This document shows, piece by piece, positions 41,230 through 50,771 of a DNA stretch of 64,000 nucleotides (the first letter of the stretch is position 1; each line of letters begins with the position of its first letter). The stretch comes from Pseudomonas iridis (GTDB taxonomy: Bacteria > Pseudomonadota > Gammaproteobacteria > Pseudomonadales > Pseudomonadaceae). Position numbers and translations under genes: made by a program. The stretch covers positions 186,001 through 250,000 of the forward strand of contig NZ_JACXXO010000005.1 of the NCBI RefSeq assembly GCF_017980685.1, in the 5' to 3' direction. The notes beneath the pieces are model-generated. The model was given only the letters and a program-made list of their open reading frames with translations, did no database searches and was not told where the DNA came from.

Positions 41230-42657
41230 ATGAGCACAGCAACAATCGGACAGGCTTATAACTACAAGGTCGTCCGCCAATTCGTCATCGCGACTGTTTT
41301 TTGGGGTGTCGTGGGCATGGCGATGGGGGTATGGATCGCCTCGCAACTGGTATGGCCACAGATGAATCTGGACGTGCCGTGGACCACCTTCGGCCGCTTG
41401 CGACCGTTGCACACCAGCCTGGTGATTTTCGGTTTCGCCGGCAGCGCGCAATTCGCTGCCAGTTACTATGCCGTGCAGCGTACCTGCCAGGTGCGGCTGT
41501 ATTCGGACAAGCTCGCCGCGTTCACGTTCTGGGGCTGGCAATCGGTGATCGTGATCATGTTGATCACCCTGCCGCTGGGCTACACCACCACCAAGGAATA
41601 CGCCGAAATCGAATTCTCCGGTGCCGTGTGGATGGCCGTGGTCTGGGTTGCCTACGCCGTGGTGTTCTTCACCACTGTGGTGCAGCGCAAGACCAAACAC
41701 ATCTACGTCGGCAACTGGTTCTTCGGCGCGTTCATCCTGGTGATCGCCATGCTGCACGTGGTCAACCACCTGGCGATTCCGGTCGACTGGTTCAAATCCT
41801 ATCCGGTGTATTCCGGCGCGACCGATGCCATGGTGCAGTGGTGGTACGGGCACAACGCGGTGGGGTTCTTTCTGACCACAGGCTTCCTCGGGATGATGTA
41901 TTACTTCTTGCCTAAACAGGTCAATCGGCCGGTGTATTCGTACCGGTTATCGATCGTGCATTTCTGGGCGCTGATCACCCTGTACATCTGGGCCGGCCCA
42001 CACCACTTGCACTACACCGCGCTACCGGACTGGGCGCAGTCGCTGGGCATGGCGATGTCGCTGATCCTGCTGGCGCCGAGCTGGGGCGGGATGATCAACG
42101 GGATGATGACGCTTTCGGGCGCCTGGCATAAGTTGCGTACCGACCCGATCCTGCGCTTTCTGGTGCTGTCGCTGGCGTTCTACGGGATGTCGACCTTCGA
42201 AGGTCCGATGATGGCGATCAAAACCGTCAACGCCCTCTCCCATTACACCGACTGGACCATCGGCCACGTTCACGCGGGCGCACTCGGCTGGGTGGCGATG
42301 ATCACCTTCGGAGCGACGTATCACATGGTGCCCAAAGTGTTTGGCCGCGAGCAGATGTACAGCACGCCGCTGATCAACCTGCACTTCTGGCTGGCGACCA
42401 TCGGCACGGTGCTTTATATCGCTTCGATGTGGGTGAACGGCATCACCCAGGGCCTGATGTGGCGGGCGATCAATGAGGACGGCACGCTGACCTATTCGTT
42501 TGTCGAGGCGCTGCAGGCCAGCCATCCGGGGTTCGTCGTGCGCTTTGCTGGTGGGGTGTTCTTCCTGACCGGGATGCTGCTGATGGCTTACAACATCTGG
42601 CGCACCGTGCGGGTCGCGGACGTCGCGCTGGCGCACCGCGAAGCGCAGATCGCCTGA
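41230..42657 (+). CDS. ccoN: Orphan cbb3-type oxidase catalytic subunit (CcoN4-like)
   Basis: A 475-residue haem-copper oxidase subunit I with twelve membrane helices. Haem and copper ligands are visible: [41 protein letters not shown] and [12 protein letters not shown]. The start is ATG 41230 ([12 protein letters not shown]), the family's usual start; an ATG at 41179 adds 17 non-conserved residues. No ccoO or ccoP follows, only a small CcoQ-like gene. In P. aeruginosa the orphan CcoN4 (PA4133) replaces the normal CcoN to give isoforms tolerant to cyanide. Same role inferred here. Confidence 0.92.
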   Translation: MSTATIGQAYNYKVVRQFVIATVFWGVVGMAMGVWIASQLVWPQMNLDVPWTTFGRLRPLHTSLVIFGFAGSAQFAASYYAVQRTCQVRLYSDKLAAFTFWGWQSVIVIMLITLPLGYTTTKEYAEIEFSGAVWMAVVWVAYAVVFFTTVVQRKTKHIYVGNWFFGAFILVIAMLHVVNHLAIPVDWFKSYPVYSGATDAMVQWWYGHNAVGFFLTTGFLGMMYYFLPKQVNRPVYSYRLSIVHFWALITLYIWAGPHHLHYTALPDWAQSLGMAMSLILLAPSWGGMINGMMTLSGAWHKLRTDPILRFLVLSLAFYGMSTFEGPMMAIKTVNALSHYTDWTIGHVHAGALGWVAMITFGATYHMVPKVFGREQMYSTPLINLHFWLATIGTVLYIASMWVNGITQGLMWRAINEDGTLTYSFVEALQASHPGFVVRFAGGVFFLTGMLLMAYNIWRTVRVADVALAHREAQIA

Positions 42658-42673
42658 GACAGGGAGCCGGGTC

Positions 42674-42895
42674 ATGTTCGAATTTTTCTTGAATGGGTTG
42701 GGCGTGGTGTTTCTGTGGCTGGCGGTGGAGTACTGCTTGCGCCGTGAGACCGCAGACAGTCTGGATGAGGCGAGCATGGTGCCGTTTGCCGATGACCCGG
42801 AGGTGGCGCGAAGGGTTGAACTGGCGACGGGCAAGGCCGTGAAAGCGGTGGCGCCGGAGGTGGCGAAGCCGGGTTGGGTCAACCTGGATATGTGA
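42674..42895 (+). CDS. Small CcoQ-like membrane peptide
   Basis: A 73-residue peptide beginning with one membrane helix (FEFFLNGLGVVFLWLAVEYCL) and carrying a SLDEASMVPFADDPEVARRV segment that closely resembles the FDEAANLPFADD block of CcoQ subunits. AGGGAG lies 6-7 bases before the ATG. It follows ccoN by 16 bases, in the position of PA4134. It probably stabilises an assembled oxidase containing the orphan CcoN. Confidence 0.7.
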   Translation: MFEFFLNGLGVVFLWLAVEYCLRRETADSLDEASMVPFADDPEVARRVELATGKAVKAVAPEVAKPGWVNLDM

Positions 42896-42911
42896 GGGGT
42901 GTCAGTTGGAA

Positions 42912-43117
42912 TGCCCTCACCCTAACCCTCTCCCACAGGGAGAGGGGACTGACCGAGTGGTTTATACGAGCTACGTCGACCTGAAATATCGAGAGTGAAT
43001 GCCATATCAAAAACAGCAAAATCTGCTCAAGTCCCCGCCGAACGCAGACTCTGACAACAACAAAGATCTGCTCCCTTTCCCCCTCGCCCCCTTGGGGGAG
43101 AGGGTTGGGGAGGGGGT
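42912..43117. repeat. REP-like family C pair
   Basis: CCCTCACCCTAACCCTCTCC (left) and GGAGAGGGTTGGGGAGGGGG (right), with inner AGGGAGAGGGGACTGACCGA and CCCTCGCCCCCTTGGGGGAG. It lies between the convergent CcoQ-like gene and the gene at 43130. Confidence 0.7.
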
Positions 43118-43129
43118 AAGCTCTTGATC

Positions 43130-43621
43130 TTAGCCGCGGTCTCGAGGAATCAGGCTCTGCAACTGCAACGCCAGGAAGTCTGCATCAAACACAAAGGTAT
43201 CCGGGTCTTTCAGGCCGTTGGTCTTGCGCCACTGCCACTCCCCGTCCGGCAGGCCTACCAGCGAAATACTGCCGTAGCGCGCCGCTGTCAACCCCATCAC
43301 CGCCAACGAAATCTGTCCCGAGCTGCCCATCACGTCGGGCACGAACTCCACCGGTTTGCCGGCAATCACAATGGTCAGTTTCTCGGTCTTGAAGGTTGAA
43401 GTCTCGACCGGTGTGCTCGGGCCGAACGCGACATACGCCTCACGGCTGACCTCCAGCAAACCCGGTGCCTGCACCGGTTCAAGCCATTGCTGAATCTGCC
43501 CGAACAATTCGGTAATCCGTGTCGCCCAAACCTGCGACTGCGTTTCGAACTGTTGCTTCTTGTGCGACTCACTCTCGGCATAGTGACGAAGCATTTCGCC
43601 CAGTTGTTGTACGTCGTTCAT
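43130..43621 (-). CDS. Conserved-looking hypothetical protein
   Basis: A 163-residue soluble protein. The first 45 residues are helical with polar character (AESESHKKQQFETQSQVWATRI); the rest has beta-type segments (KLTIVIAGKPVEFVPDVMG, AARYGSISLVGLPDGEWQWR). No motif that I recognise. ATG 43621 with GAGGAATG upstream. It is divergent from the racemase gene, and a CAACTG/CAGTTG inverted repeat lies in the space between them. Confidence 0.6.
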   Translation of the reverse strand: MNDVQQLGEMLRHYAESESHKKQQFETQSQVWATRITELFGQIQQWLEPVQAPGLLEVSREAYVAFGPSTPVETSTFKTEKLTIVIAGKPVEFVPDVMGSSGQISLAVMGLTAARYGSISLVGLPDGEWQWRKTNGLKDPDTFVFDADFLALQLQSLIPRDRG

Positions 43622-43716
43622 GGGTACATTCCTCTGAGGAGCCTGCGATACCCGATAGTGACAGATCGAAGCACCGGCGTACGTTTAACCTCGAAAGCGA
43701 CCACCGAAACACTTTG

Positions 43717-43739
43717 CAACTGGATGATCGGTACAGTTG
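43717..43739. promoter_or_regulatory. Candidate operator upstream of the racemase gene
   Basis: CAACTG (43717-43722) and CAGTTG (43734-43739) form an inverted repeat around an 11-base spacer that includes GATGATCGGTA. The context (ACTGGATGATCGGTACAGT) resembles sites of MocR/GntR-type regulators. It lies 85 bases before the racemase ATG. Confidence 0.35.
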
Positions 43740-43823
43740 ATTTACGCTGGCGCACGCCGGTGAACAAATGGACACTCGGCTCCGGCCCGGCCTTTCGTCT
43801 GGGCACCTGCCCGGGGAAATCGA

Positions 43824-44516
43824 ATGCGCACCATCGGTCTGATCGGCGGCATGAGCTGGGAGTCCAGCGCCGAATACTATCGCCTCATCAATCAGCAAGT
43901 CCGCGATCAGCTCGGCCCGCTGCGATCGGCTCAGATGCTGATGTACAGCGTCGACTTCGGCCCGGTCGAACAGGCCCAGCATGCCGGGCGTTGGGACGAC
44001 GCGGCAGCGATCCTGGTGGACGCCGCGCGCAGGCTCGAAGCGGGCGGCGCCGAATGCGTGGTGCTGTGTACCAACACCATGCACAAGGTGGCCGAACAGA
44101 TTCAGGCGGCAATCAGCATTCCGTTTTTGCACATTGCCGAACCAGCGGCGCAAGCGGCGTTGAAGATCGAGGCGCATACGGTCGGGCTGTTGGGCACAGC
44201 GTTCACCATGGAGCAGGATTTTCTCAAGCAGCGCTTGATCGCCCAAGGCTTGACGGTCGTGGTGCCGGACGACGCTGAGCGCAAAGAAGTACACCGGATC
44301 ATCTACGACGAACTCTGCGTCGGCGTGATCAGTGAGGCGTCGCGCAAGATCTACCAGCAGGTGATCGAATCCCTGACCGCTCGCGGCGCCCAGGCCATCA
44401 TTCTGGGTTGCACGGAAATCGGCATGCTGATCAAACCCGAACACAGCGCCCTGCCCCTGCTCGACACCACCGAGCTGCATGCGCAGTCGGCGGTGGCGTT
44501 CGCGCTGGGCGACTGA
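43824..44516 (+). CDS. Aspartate/glutamate racemase family protein
   Basis: A 230-residue cofactor-independent racemase with the two catalytic cysteines of the family: CVVLCTNTMHKVAEQ (about residue 83) and ILGCTEIGMLI (about residue 195). The N-terminal MRTIGLIGGMSWESSAEYYR is the YgeA/broad-specificity type start. The amino-acid substrate cannot be read from sequence. The gene ends with only one base between its stop and the stop of the convergent acetyltransferase gene. Confidence 0.88.
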   Translation: MRTIGLIGGMSWESSAEYYRLINQQVRDQLGPLRSAQMLMYSVDFGPVEQAQHAGRWDDAAAILVDAARRLEAGGAECVVLCTNTMHKVAEQIQAAISIPFLHIAEPAAQAALKIEAHTVGLLGTAFTMEQDFLKQRLIAQGLTVVVPDDAERKEVHRIIYDELCVGVISEASRKIYQQVIESLTARGAQAIILGCTEIGMLIKPEHSALPLLDTTELHAQSAVAFALGD

Positions 44517-44517
44517 G

Positions 44518-45036
44518 TCAGGTTTTCGGACGATTGCGCAGGCGGGCCATGCTCAGGGTGTCGACCCATTGCCCGTCGCGTACCGCGTAATCACGGAACA
44601 GGCCTTCGGTCTCGAAACCGAACTTGCGGTAGAGACCGATAGCCGCCTCGTTATCGGCGTACACCGACAGCTCGACGCGGTGCAGATTCATCCAGTTGTC
44701 GGCCACATCCAGCGCTGCCGCCAACAACGTCGAACCAACGCCCTTGCCCTGCCACGCGGTCGCGACACCCATACCGAAGCTGCCGGCGTGGCTGCGGCGA
44801 ATCCGCGAAAAATGCTCCAGGCCCAAGTGACCGATCACGACACCCTGATGGAGCGCCACCAGTTTCACCGCCCGCTCGTTATCGGCTAGTACCCGCTGGC
44901 GCCACACCTCGGCGGACTGAAACGGCATCTGCAACACCTGCCGGGCGACGGCGGCATCGTTGTACAGCGCGGTGACACCCTCGACGTGGGATTCGTTGAA
45001 GCGCTCGAGGTGAATGGCGGGGTCGTGGTCAGGCAT
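44518..45036 (-). CDS. GNAT family N-acetyltransferase
   Basis: A 172-residue acetyltransferase of the RimJ/RimL-like type with the acetyl-CoA loop GMGVATAWQGKGVGSTLL and the C-terminal VYADNEAAIGLYRKFGFETE block. ATG 45036 (MPDHDPAIHLERFNE) with AGGAAGG upstream is chosen over the longer open frame to 45216. The substrate is unknown. It is a single gene, convergent with the racemase. Confidence 0.87.
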   Translation of the reverse strand: MPDHDPAIHLERFNESHVEGVTALYNDAAVARQVLQMPFQSAEVWRQRVLADNERAVKLVALHQGVVIGHLGLEHFSRIRRSHAGSFGMGVATAWQGKGVGSTLLAAALDVADNWMNLHRVELSVYADNEAAIGLYRKFGFETEGLFRDYAVRDGQWVDTLSMARLRNRPKT

Positions 45037-45124
45037 GGCAGATCCTTCCTGGATCGATGTGTGGCTGGCCACTCTAAACCGCGATATGGAATAAGCACAA
45101 TGTGTAGGAGATACGGGGTTTGGT

Positions 45125-46105
45125 TCAGGGCTGGAACCATTCCTGGCGCTCATTGAAGGTGTGGTGGATGAGTTCGATGAGGGTTTGCACTTCGCTGACG
45201 TTCTGCGAGTCGGCATTCACGGCCAGCCAGGCATTCAGTTGCATCGGCTGCTCAAACAGGCCCGGCAGCGCCACCAGCCCGCGGTCGTAGCGACTCATGT
45301 ACATGGGCAGCAATCCGATGCACGCGCTGCAACGGATCATCTCCAGCATCAGTTCGTAGGACTGCATCTGCACCACCCCGGCCAGACGCTGTTCCACCAG
45401 CTCGTTCCACGGGCGAAAGCTGTCGATCTGGCGGTCGTGCTGCCATTGCACCAACATGAAATCAGCGAGGTCGTCGGGGCTGTCCGGGCGTGCAGTGACA
45501 CGCGAATAGCGTTTGGCGATGTGCGGCAGATAGTCCAGGCTCGCCAGCCGTTGCGGTTGATGGGTGGCGAAGGACGGACCGGGGCTGGGTGAGTCTCCGG
45601 GAGCAAGCCACAGGACGACGTCGGCGCTGACCGCGCGCAAGGACAGTTCACTGTCGAGGGAGATGATCTCAAGGCGCACACTGGCGTTGCGACGCAACAG
45701 CGCGATCAGGTCGCGACCGAGAATATCGTGCAGGATCGACTCGGCGACGGCGAGGCGAATCAACGGCTGCTCGACCACCGGCAGTTTGCGTTCGTGGGCC
45801 AGGGCGGTCAGTTTTGCCTGCAACTGCTGGCCTTCTCGGGTCAGGCTCAGCACACTGCCCTGAAAACTGAACAAGGTGCGCTGGAGTTCCTGCTCAAGCT
45901 GCGCCAATTGTTTGCGCAGCAAGGTCGAGCGCACGTTGAGGCTACGCGCGGCCTGCATGAAGCAACCGCAGCGGGCGCTGACCAGAAAGTATTGCGCGAC
46001 GTCGGTGTCGATGCTCGCGGCGTTTGCCAGCCAGGGTTCGCTGCCGTCCTGTGCCCAGCGAAATTCGGCGCTGCCCTGTCGTCCTGCGGGTTCGGTGAAT
46101 GACAT
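45125..46105 (-). CDS. LysR-family transcriptional regulator
   Basis: A 326-residue regulator. The helix-turn-helix is at residues about 35-90 (FLVSARCGCFMQAARSLNVR, TLLRKQLAQLEQELQRTLFS), preceded by about 30 extra residues, and the substrate-binding domain fills the rest (RLAVAESILHDILGRDLIAL). ATG 46105 has AGGGAG 8 bases upstream. It lies behind the ten-gene PdtB-type module, in the position of PA0701 in P. aeruginosa, and is separated from the ppiC-like gene by 126 bases with a degraded REP. Probable local regulator. Confidence 0.82.
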   Translation of the reverse strand: MSFTEPAGRQGSAEFRWAQDGSEPWLANAASIDTDVAQYFLVSARCGCFMQAARSLNVRSTLLRKQLAQLEQELQRTLFSFQGSVLSLTREGQQLQAKLTALAHERKLPVVEQPLIRLAVAESILHDILGRDLIALLRRNASVRLEIISLDSELSLRAVSADVVLWLAPGDSPSPGPSFATHQPQRLASLDYLPHIAKRYSRVTARPDSPDDLADFMLVQWQHDRQIDSFRPWNELVEQRLAGVVQMQSYELMLEMIRCSACIGLLPMYMSRYDRGLVALPGLFEQPMQLNAWLAVNADSQNVSEVQTLIELIHHTFNERQEWFQP

Positions 46106-46177
46106 CGATGACTCCCTGTCGATCTTTGTTGTTTGATGGCTTCCAGCACTTTGAAAATATTCTGAACCCAATAGAGA

Positions 46178-46213
46178 CCCCTGTAGGAACTGGGTTGCCA
46201 GCTCCCACAGGGG
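46178..46213. repeat. Degraded single REP family A copy
   Basis: CCCCTGTAGGAACTGGGTTG on the left pairs with CCAGCTCCCACAGGGG on the right, making one damaged palindrome rather than a pair. It lies between the ppiC-like gene and the lysR-type gene. Confidence 0.55.
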
Positions 46214-46231
46214 TTCAGTGTTGAACCTGGA

Positions 46232-47179
46232 TTACTGTTTTTCCTCAAGGACTTTGTTGAGTTCGGCACCATCGATACTCAGCGTCGCGGTGTTGAGCAT
46301 CCCGTCCAGATAAGCCTGGGCAATCTGCTCCTGGCGCTGGGCACGCAACGCCTGAGTCAGCTGATCGCGCAGTTCATCCAGCGTCGCGGTGCGCGCCGGT
46401 TGCTGCTCGGTGAGCTTGATCACATGGAAACCGGCCGCACTTTGCACAGGGTCAGACACTGCGCCGACCTTGAGCCGCGCCACCGCGCCACGCACCTCCG
46501 GCACCAGTTGCTGCAATGGTTGCAAACCAGTGTCGCCGCCAAGTTCGGCCGTCACGCGATCCTGAGAATACTGGGTCGCCAGCGCCGCAAAATCCCCCGG
46601 CGTCGCCTGCGCCTTTTTGCTCAGTTCCGCAGCCTGTTTGCGCACCGCATCAAGGTTCTGCGGATCATTTACCCCGAGGAAAATCTGGCTGACCCGATAC
46701 AACGCCGGGGTCTGCCAATTCGCCTTGCCTTCGTCATATGCCTTCTGCAGTTCGGCCGTACTCGGGTAGTCCGCCGGCACCTCGCTGACCGAACGCAGAT
46801 AATCGCGGAAGACGATTTGCTCGGTCGCCGCTCGGGTCTGTTGCGCGACGTCCGGACGCTGCGCCCAACCCTGCGCGTCGGCCTGTTCCAGCACCGCTTT
46901 CTCGGCCAGTCGTGCGCGGATCAAACGCTCCAGCGCTTCGCGATTGCCGCGCAGTTGCTCACGGGTCGCGGGTGGAACGGTTGCCAGCAACGCCTGCAGT
47001 TCCGCCGGTGTGACCTGCTGACTGCCCAACCGAGCCACCGCCGGCCCCGTAGCAACCGCCGCCACCGACGACGATTGCTGGGCGGCGACCGGGTCACTGC
47101 CCGATCGCACCACCAGCGCCACGGCCACCACCAACAGCGCTACAGCTCCCGCGCCGATCACCATGGCTGGTTTTTTCAC
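46232..47179 (-). CDS. Parvulin-type peptidyl-prolyl isomerase
   Basis: A 315-residue protein: an N-terminal helix anchors it (AMVIGAGAVALLVVAVALVV), a SurA-like N-terminal chaperone region follows (about 60-160) and a single parvulin domain (about 165-280) with SQIFLGV, FAALATQYSQDRVTAELGGD and VSDPVQSAAGFHVIKLTE. The start is GTG, overlapping the stop of the upstream gene by 4 bases. In this module it probably helps fold the secreted or outer-membrane components in the periplasm. PA0699 position. Confidence 0.85.
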   Translation of the reverse strand: MKKPAMVIGAGAVALLVVAVALVVRSGSDPVAAQQSSSVAAVATGPAVARLGSQQVTPAELQALLATVPPATREQLRGNREALERLIRARLAEKAVLEQADAQGWAQRPDVAQQTRAATEQIVFRDYLRSVSEVPADYPSTAELQKAYDEGKANWQTPALYRVSQIFLGVNDPQNLDAVRKQAAELSKKAQATPGDFAALATQYSQDRVTAELGGDTGLQPLQQLVPEVRGAVARLKVGAVSDPVQSAAGFHVIKLTEQQPARTATLDELRDQLTQALRAQRQEQIAQAYLDGMLNTATLSIDGAELNKVLEEKQ

Positions 47180-47649
47180 AGCGCAACTTCCTCTTGCTCT
47201 GCGACAGCCACTTTGGCGGTCTGAGCCGTTGCACCGCTCTGGGCGAAATCACGCAGATAGACGATGAACTCCTGCAGCAGGCGATCCCACAATTCGAGGT
47301 TGCCACGCAGGTGGTCGTTGCTCACGCCGGCGGCCAGTACCACGTCCATTTCCATCACCAGAAACTCGCCCTGCAACGACAACCGTGCAAAGCGCCGGGT
47401 GGCGTTCCACTGCTCGGCCACACCTTGCGGCAACTCACCCTGCACGCGCAGCGCACAACTGAACGTGAAATCGACGTAACTGCCCTGCTCCACCGCAGGG
47501 TTGCCGAAACGCACGGCGTAACCAATGCCCTGGCTGGCGCTGAGCAACTGGACGATGCCGTTCTGTTCCGTCTGATTGACGCGATAACCGGCGGCTTGCA
47601 GGACATCGGTCAACGATTGCGGGGAAACGTGGCTGATCAATTGAGTCAT
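47176..47649 (-). CDS. YbjN-like small protein
   Basis: A 157-residue soluble protein whose central part has the YbjN pattern: YAVRFGNP, then EQWNATRRFARLSLQGEFLV and MEMDVVLAAGVSNDHLRGNL. YbjN-like proteins resemble type III secretion chaperones. There is no signal peptide. Its overlap with the ppiC-like gene implies coupled translation. Role in this module unknown; a chaperone for a cytoplasmic partner is possible. Confidence 0.7.
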   Translation of the reverse strand: MTQLISHVSPQSLTDVLQAAGYRVNQTEQNGIVQLLSASQGIGYAVRFGNPAVEQGSYVDFTFSCALRVQGELPQGVAEQWNATRRFARLSLQGEFLVMEMDVVLAAGVSNDHLRGNLELWDRLLQEFIVYLRDFAQSGATAQTAKVAVAEQEEVAL

Positions 47650-47679
47650 TGTTTCTTCCTTGTTTATCAGGCTTTTTAA

Positions 47680-48309
47680 TCAGTGCGAGAGCGCGGCTTG
47701 CGGCGCGTCGAATTGAGTCTTGTAGAGGTCATCGCCAAACCCTTGGGCCAGTTCTTCGAACTTGACCCGTGCGCTGCCCGCAAAGGGCTGGCGGATCTTC
47801 ATCACCTCGGCGACATCGATGTTTTCGTAGGCCGTGAGGATCTGTTTGGCGACGCCGTACATCTGCTGATTCTTGGCTGAACATTGCTGCACTTGTGTGT
47901 CACGTTCAGTCAATTGCGCTTGAAGCTTAGACCGTTCTGCTTCTTTGGCACGGGCCATGACCAGCAACTCGTCATAGGCCTTTTTGAACTTGCCGGTCTG
48001 CTCGTTGCTGGCCGCCACTTGCGCCTGCGCCTGGCTGTGCAGGTTCTGCTGCTGCCCGACCAATTGGTCGGCAAGGCTTCTGGTCTTGGCCAGTTCAGCG
48101 GTCAATTGCTTGATTTGCGCCTGCGCGGCCTTCACCTCGTTCTGCGCCGCCAATTGTGCGGCGCTGGCCTGGGCCTGCTGACTTTGCAGGGCCTGGAGCT
48201 GCTGGGTGGTGCTGCGCAATTGCGTGCGCAAGCGTTCTTCCATGCCTTCGGCACTGGCACCTGTGGCGATCAACATCCCAAGCCCCAGCCACAAAAATCG
48301 CGTACGCAT
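47680..48309 (-). CDS. Exported coiled-coil protein
   Basis: A 209-residue protein with a signal peptide (MRTRFLWLGLGMLIATGASA) and a long Gln/Ala-rich helix over residues about 25-150 (heptad-like pattern, LQALQSQQAQASAAQLAAQN), followed by a short C-terminal domain with a single Cys (VQQCSAKNQQMYGVAKQIL). Predicted periplasmic, an elongated oligomer. It lies 17 bases after the porin gene and could join the inner and outer-membrane components of the module. No family assigned. Confidence 0.65.
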   Translation of the reverse strand: MRTRFLWLGLGMLIATGASAEGMEERLRTQLRSTTQQLQALQSQQAQASAAQLAAQNEVKAAQAQIKQLTAELAKTRSLADQLVGQQQNLHSQAQAQVAASNEQTGKFKKAYDELLVMARAKEAERSKLQAQLTERDTQVQQCSAKNQQMYGVAKQILTAYENIDVAEVMKIRQPFAGSARVKFEELAQGFGDDLYKTQFDAPQAALSH

Positions 48310-48326
48310 AACCCTCTCCCGGCGCC

Positions 48327-50024
48327 TTAGAAGCGCGTGTTGATCTCAAGCTGCAAGACGTCGATGTCGAACGGCGCGCCATACACCGCCTCGGTGCTCA
48401 TCCAGCGACCGGTCGCCGAGACGTTCTTCGCCAGACCGTAGTTGCCGCCAAGGAAATACCCCTTGGCATTGGTGCCACCTAGGTGGAATGACGAATCGTT
48501 GAAGCCGTCCGGCAAGGCATCGGGCTGGATGTACTTGTAGCCGGCGAACAGGTTCCAGTCGCCCTGCTTTTTCAGGTCCAGTTCATTGCCGAGGGTGAAT
48601 TGCACCATCCAGGCATTGGCGCCGCTTTCGATCTCGCCGTTGCTGTCGAGGTTGTTGACGATCTGTCCGGCCGAACGCTTGCGCATGTCGCCTTCGTCGT
48701 AACTGAGGTTGTGGATGTAGTTGCCCTGGCTGCGCAACTTGAAGTCTGCCGGCAGATCGGCGTCCCACACCACGTTCAAGTCGAGCAGGTTGAACTCGGA
48801 CGCGAGACCGACGAATTGCGGTTGCGCGGTGGTGGTCGGGTTGAGCGGGTTCGGTGTGATGTCACGCAGCAGGAATACGCTGTTGCCCTTCTGCATGAAC
48901 GCCGCGCGGCTGCCGTCGCTGTCGCAACCGGGCGCGCCGGCCCACGGTTCGCACGGGCCGGACCGCTGACCTTCGATATCGTCGAAACGGTAGTAAGCCA
49001 ATGCGCCCTTCAAGCGGTTGTTGCTGTTGATCGCCCACTTGGCGCCAAGCTGTGCGCCGTACAGCCACTTGTTATCGCTCTCTTCCTTGTCGAAACCGTT
49101 ACTGCTGGTGGTGTCGTTGGTGTAATCCACCGGGAACGCACCGACGGTTCCGAACACGCCCCAATCGTGGTTGAGCTTGTGGTCGAAAATCGCTGCCACG
49201 CCATCGAAGTTGAGGTCGTTTGAATAAAGCATGTCGGTGGACATGAACGGGTTGGCGAAGCGGCCACCGGTCAGGGTCAGTTCTTCTGTCGGCTTCCAGT
49301 TCAGGTAACCCTGATCGAGCCAGATATCCTTTTTCGCGAAGCCGCCGCCGAGGTTTTGCGTGGTCGATACCGGATTGTTGTCGGAGCCGGTGCCGATGCG
49401 GATACCCGCGGTCCATTCCGGCGAGATCAGCGCTTTCATGCCAAGGCGTGCGCGGATGCGGAACTGGTTTTCGCGATCTTCGCGGGTGTTGAGCAACGGC
49501 GGCAGACTGGTGCTGCTGTTGGGGTTCACGTCGTACGGGCCGTTATTGTTGAGCTTGGCGAAGTCGACGATTTCGTTGCTGTTGTTGCCCGAGTAGTAAC
49601 GCGATTCGTCACGCAGACGAATGTCGCCGTCGAAGCTGATGCGCGAGGCCCATTCCGGAAAAGTGTTGGGCGCAGCCCAGTTTTCCTGCTTGGCGGTGGC
49701 CATGACTTCAGCTTTGACCTGATCACGAATCTGGTCACGCACCGCCGCAGACACGTACTGCACACGCACGTCGCCCGGCGCTGCAACCGGCCCGGCTGCG
49801 ACCGCCGTGGAGGCCGCAGCCTGCCTGGCTTGTGCGGCTTCATTTTGCGCCTGAGCGATCAGCGCGTCGGCCTTGTCCTGTTTCAGAATGCCCTGCTCGA
49901 CCAGCAAGCGGATCAGATTGATCGTGGCGTTCTCCGAGGGCGCAGGCGCTGCCACGGCCTGACCGACCAGGGTCGCGATGACCATGCCGACCGCCAGGGA
50001 CAATCGATTCACGTTGGAAATCAT
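48327..50024 (-). CDS. Putative outer-membrane porin of the PdtB-type module
   Basis: A 565-residue protein with a signal peptide ending at VGQAVAAPAP, an Ala/Gln-rich helical stretch (about residues 45-75: AQNEAAQARQAAAS), and then about 480 residues of alternating beta strands ending in LEINTRF, as expected for an outer-membrane barrel. It fits the 'putative porin' family (Porin_5 type). Start is ATG 50024, or GTG 50030 six bases upstream; AAGGAG precedes both. Its role next to a TpsB transporter and Exb/TonB proteins is not known. Confidence 0.75.
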   Translation of the reverse strand: MISNVNRLSLAVGMVIATLVGQAVAAPAPSENATINLIRLLVEQGILKQDKADALIAQAQNEAAQARQAAASTAVAAGPVAAPGDVRVQYVSAAVRDQIRDQVKAEVMATAKQENWAAPNTFPEWASRISFDGDIRLRDESRYYSGNNSNEIVDFAKLNNNGPYDVNPNSSTSLPPLLNTREDRENQFRIRARLGMKALISPEWTAGIRIGTGSDNNPVSTTQNLGGGFAKKDIWLDQGYLNWKPTEELTLTGGRFANPFMSTDMLYSNDLNFDGVAAIFDHKLNHDWGVFGTVGAFPVDYTNDTTSSNGFDKEESDNKWLYGAQLGAKWAINSNNRLKGALAYYRFDDIEGQRSGPCEPWAGAPGCDSDGSRAAFMQKGNSVFLLRDITPNPLNPTTTAQPQFVGLASEFNLLDLNVVWDADLPADFKLRSQGNYIHNLSYDEGDMRKRSAGQIVNNLDSNGEIESGANAWMVQFTLGNELDLKKQGDWNLFAGYKYIQPDALPDGFNDSSFHLGGTNAKGYFLGGNYGLAKNVSATGRWMSTEAVYGAPFDIDVLQLEINTRF

Positions 50025-50063
50025 CTGCACACAACTCCTTTTGGCAAAACTGTAAGAATTCGG

Positions 50064-50768
50064 TTAACCCGGACGCCGCCCTTGCAGGGACAGGCGCACG
50101 GGCAAAGTCATGGAGGCCGGTGGCCGTTCGCTTAAGTGCGGCGCATTGCGCAGCGCCGCTAAAACCTGGGTGTCTATTTCAGGGTTGCCGCTGGACTTGA
50201 TCAGCTCGACCCGGGTGATTTCACCGACGCTGCTCAGCCAGACATCGGCCTGCAAGGTGAACGCGAGGTTGCGCAGGTCTGGGTTCTCGCGCAGCAGCTT
50301 CTGAAACGTGAACGCCAGAAACTGGCTGTACGTGCCCGTCCCCAAGCGTCCGCCCCCGGCACCCGCCATGCCGCCCCCCTTGCCGGCGCCGATGTTGAAA
50401 GCGTCGTTGCCAGACTGCGCATCGCCGTCCATTTGCATCGGGTTGGCCAGATCGTCCGCCGGCGATGGCGGCGCCTCTTCTTCAGGCTTGACCTCTTCGG
50501 GCTCAGGCGTCGGCTCGGGCTCGACGACTTTTTCTTCCACCGGGGTTTCTGGTTCGGGTGGTTTCTCCGGCGGCGGTGGCAATGGTGGCGGCAACGGAAT
50601 GATCGTCGGCACCTTCGGCGCTTCGCGGCGGATGCCGCTCATGTCGTTGGCCCACTGCCACAGCAGATACGCGGCGAGCGCGCCGAGCAGCAGCCCGGCG
50701 CCCCACTTCACAAAACGCAGCGGCGACTTTTTCACGGGCAGCGGCTCGATGGGCAGTTGTGCGGTCAT
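50064..50768 (-). CDS. TonB-like energy transducer
   Basis: A 234-residue protein with an inner-membrane helix (residues about 22-42), a Pro/Glu-rich spacer (about 50-110), a Gly-rich segment (GAGKGGGMAGAGGGRLGTG) and a C-terminal TonB/TolA-like domain (FQKLLRENPDLRNLAFTLQ; ADVWLSSVGEITRVELIKSS; EIDTQVLAALRNAP). It follows exbD by 3 bases. With ExbB and ExbD it makes a complete proton-driven transducer. Its outer-membrane partner is presumably the TpsB or the porin of this operon, though no TonB box was sought in them. Confidence 0.78.
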   Translation of the reverse strand: MTAQLPIEPLPVKKSPLRFVKWGAGLLLGALAAYLLWQWANDMSGIRREAPKVPTIIPLPPPLPPPPEKPPEPETPVEEKVVEPEPTPEPEEVKPEEEAPPSPADDLANPMQMDGDAQSGNDAFNIGAGKGGGMAGAGGGRLGTGTYSQFLAFTFQKLLRENPDLRNLAFTLQADVWLSSVGEITRVELIKSSGNPEIDTQVLAALRNAPHLSERPPASMTLPVRLSLQGRRPG

Positions 50769-50771
50769 GTC

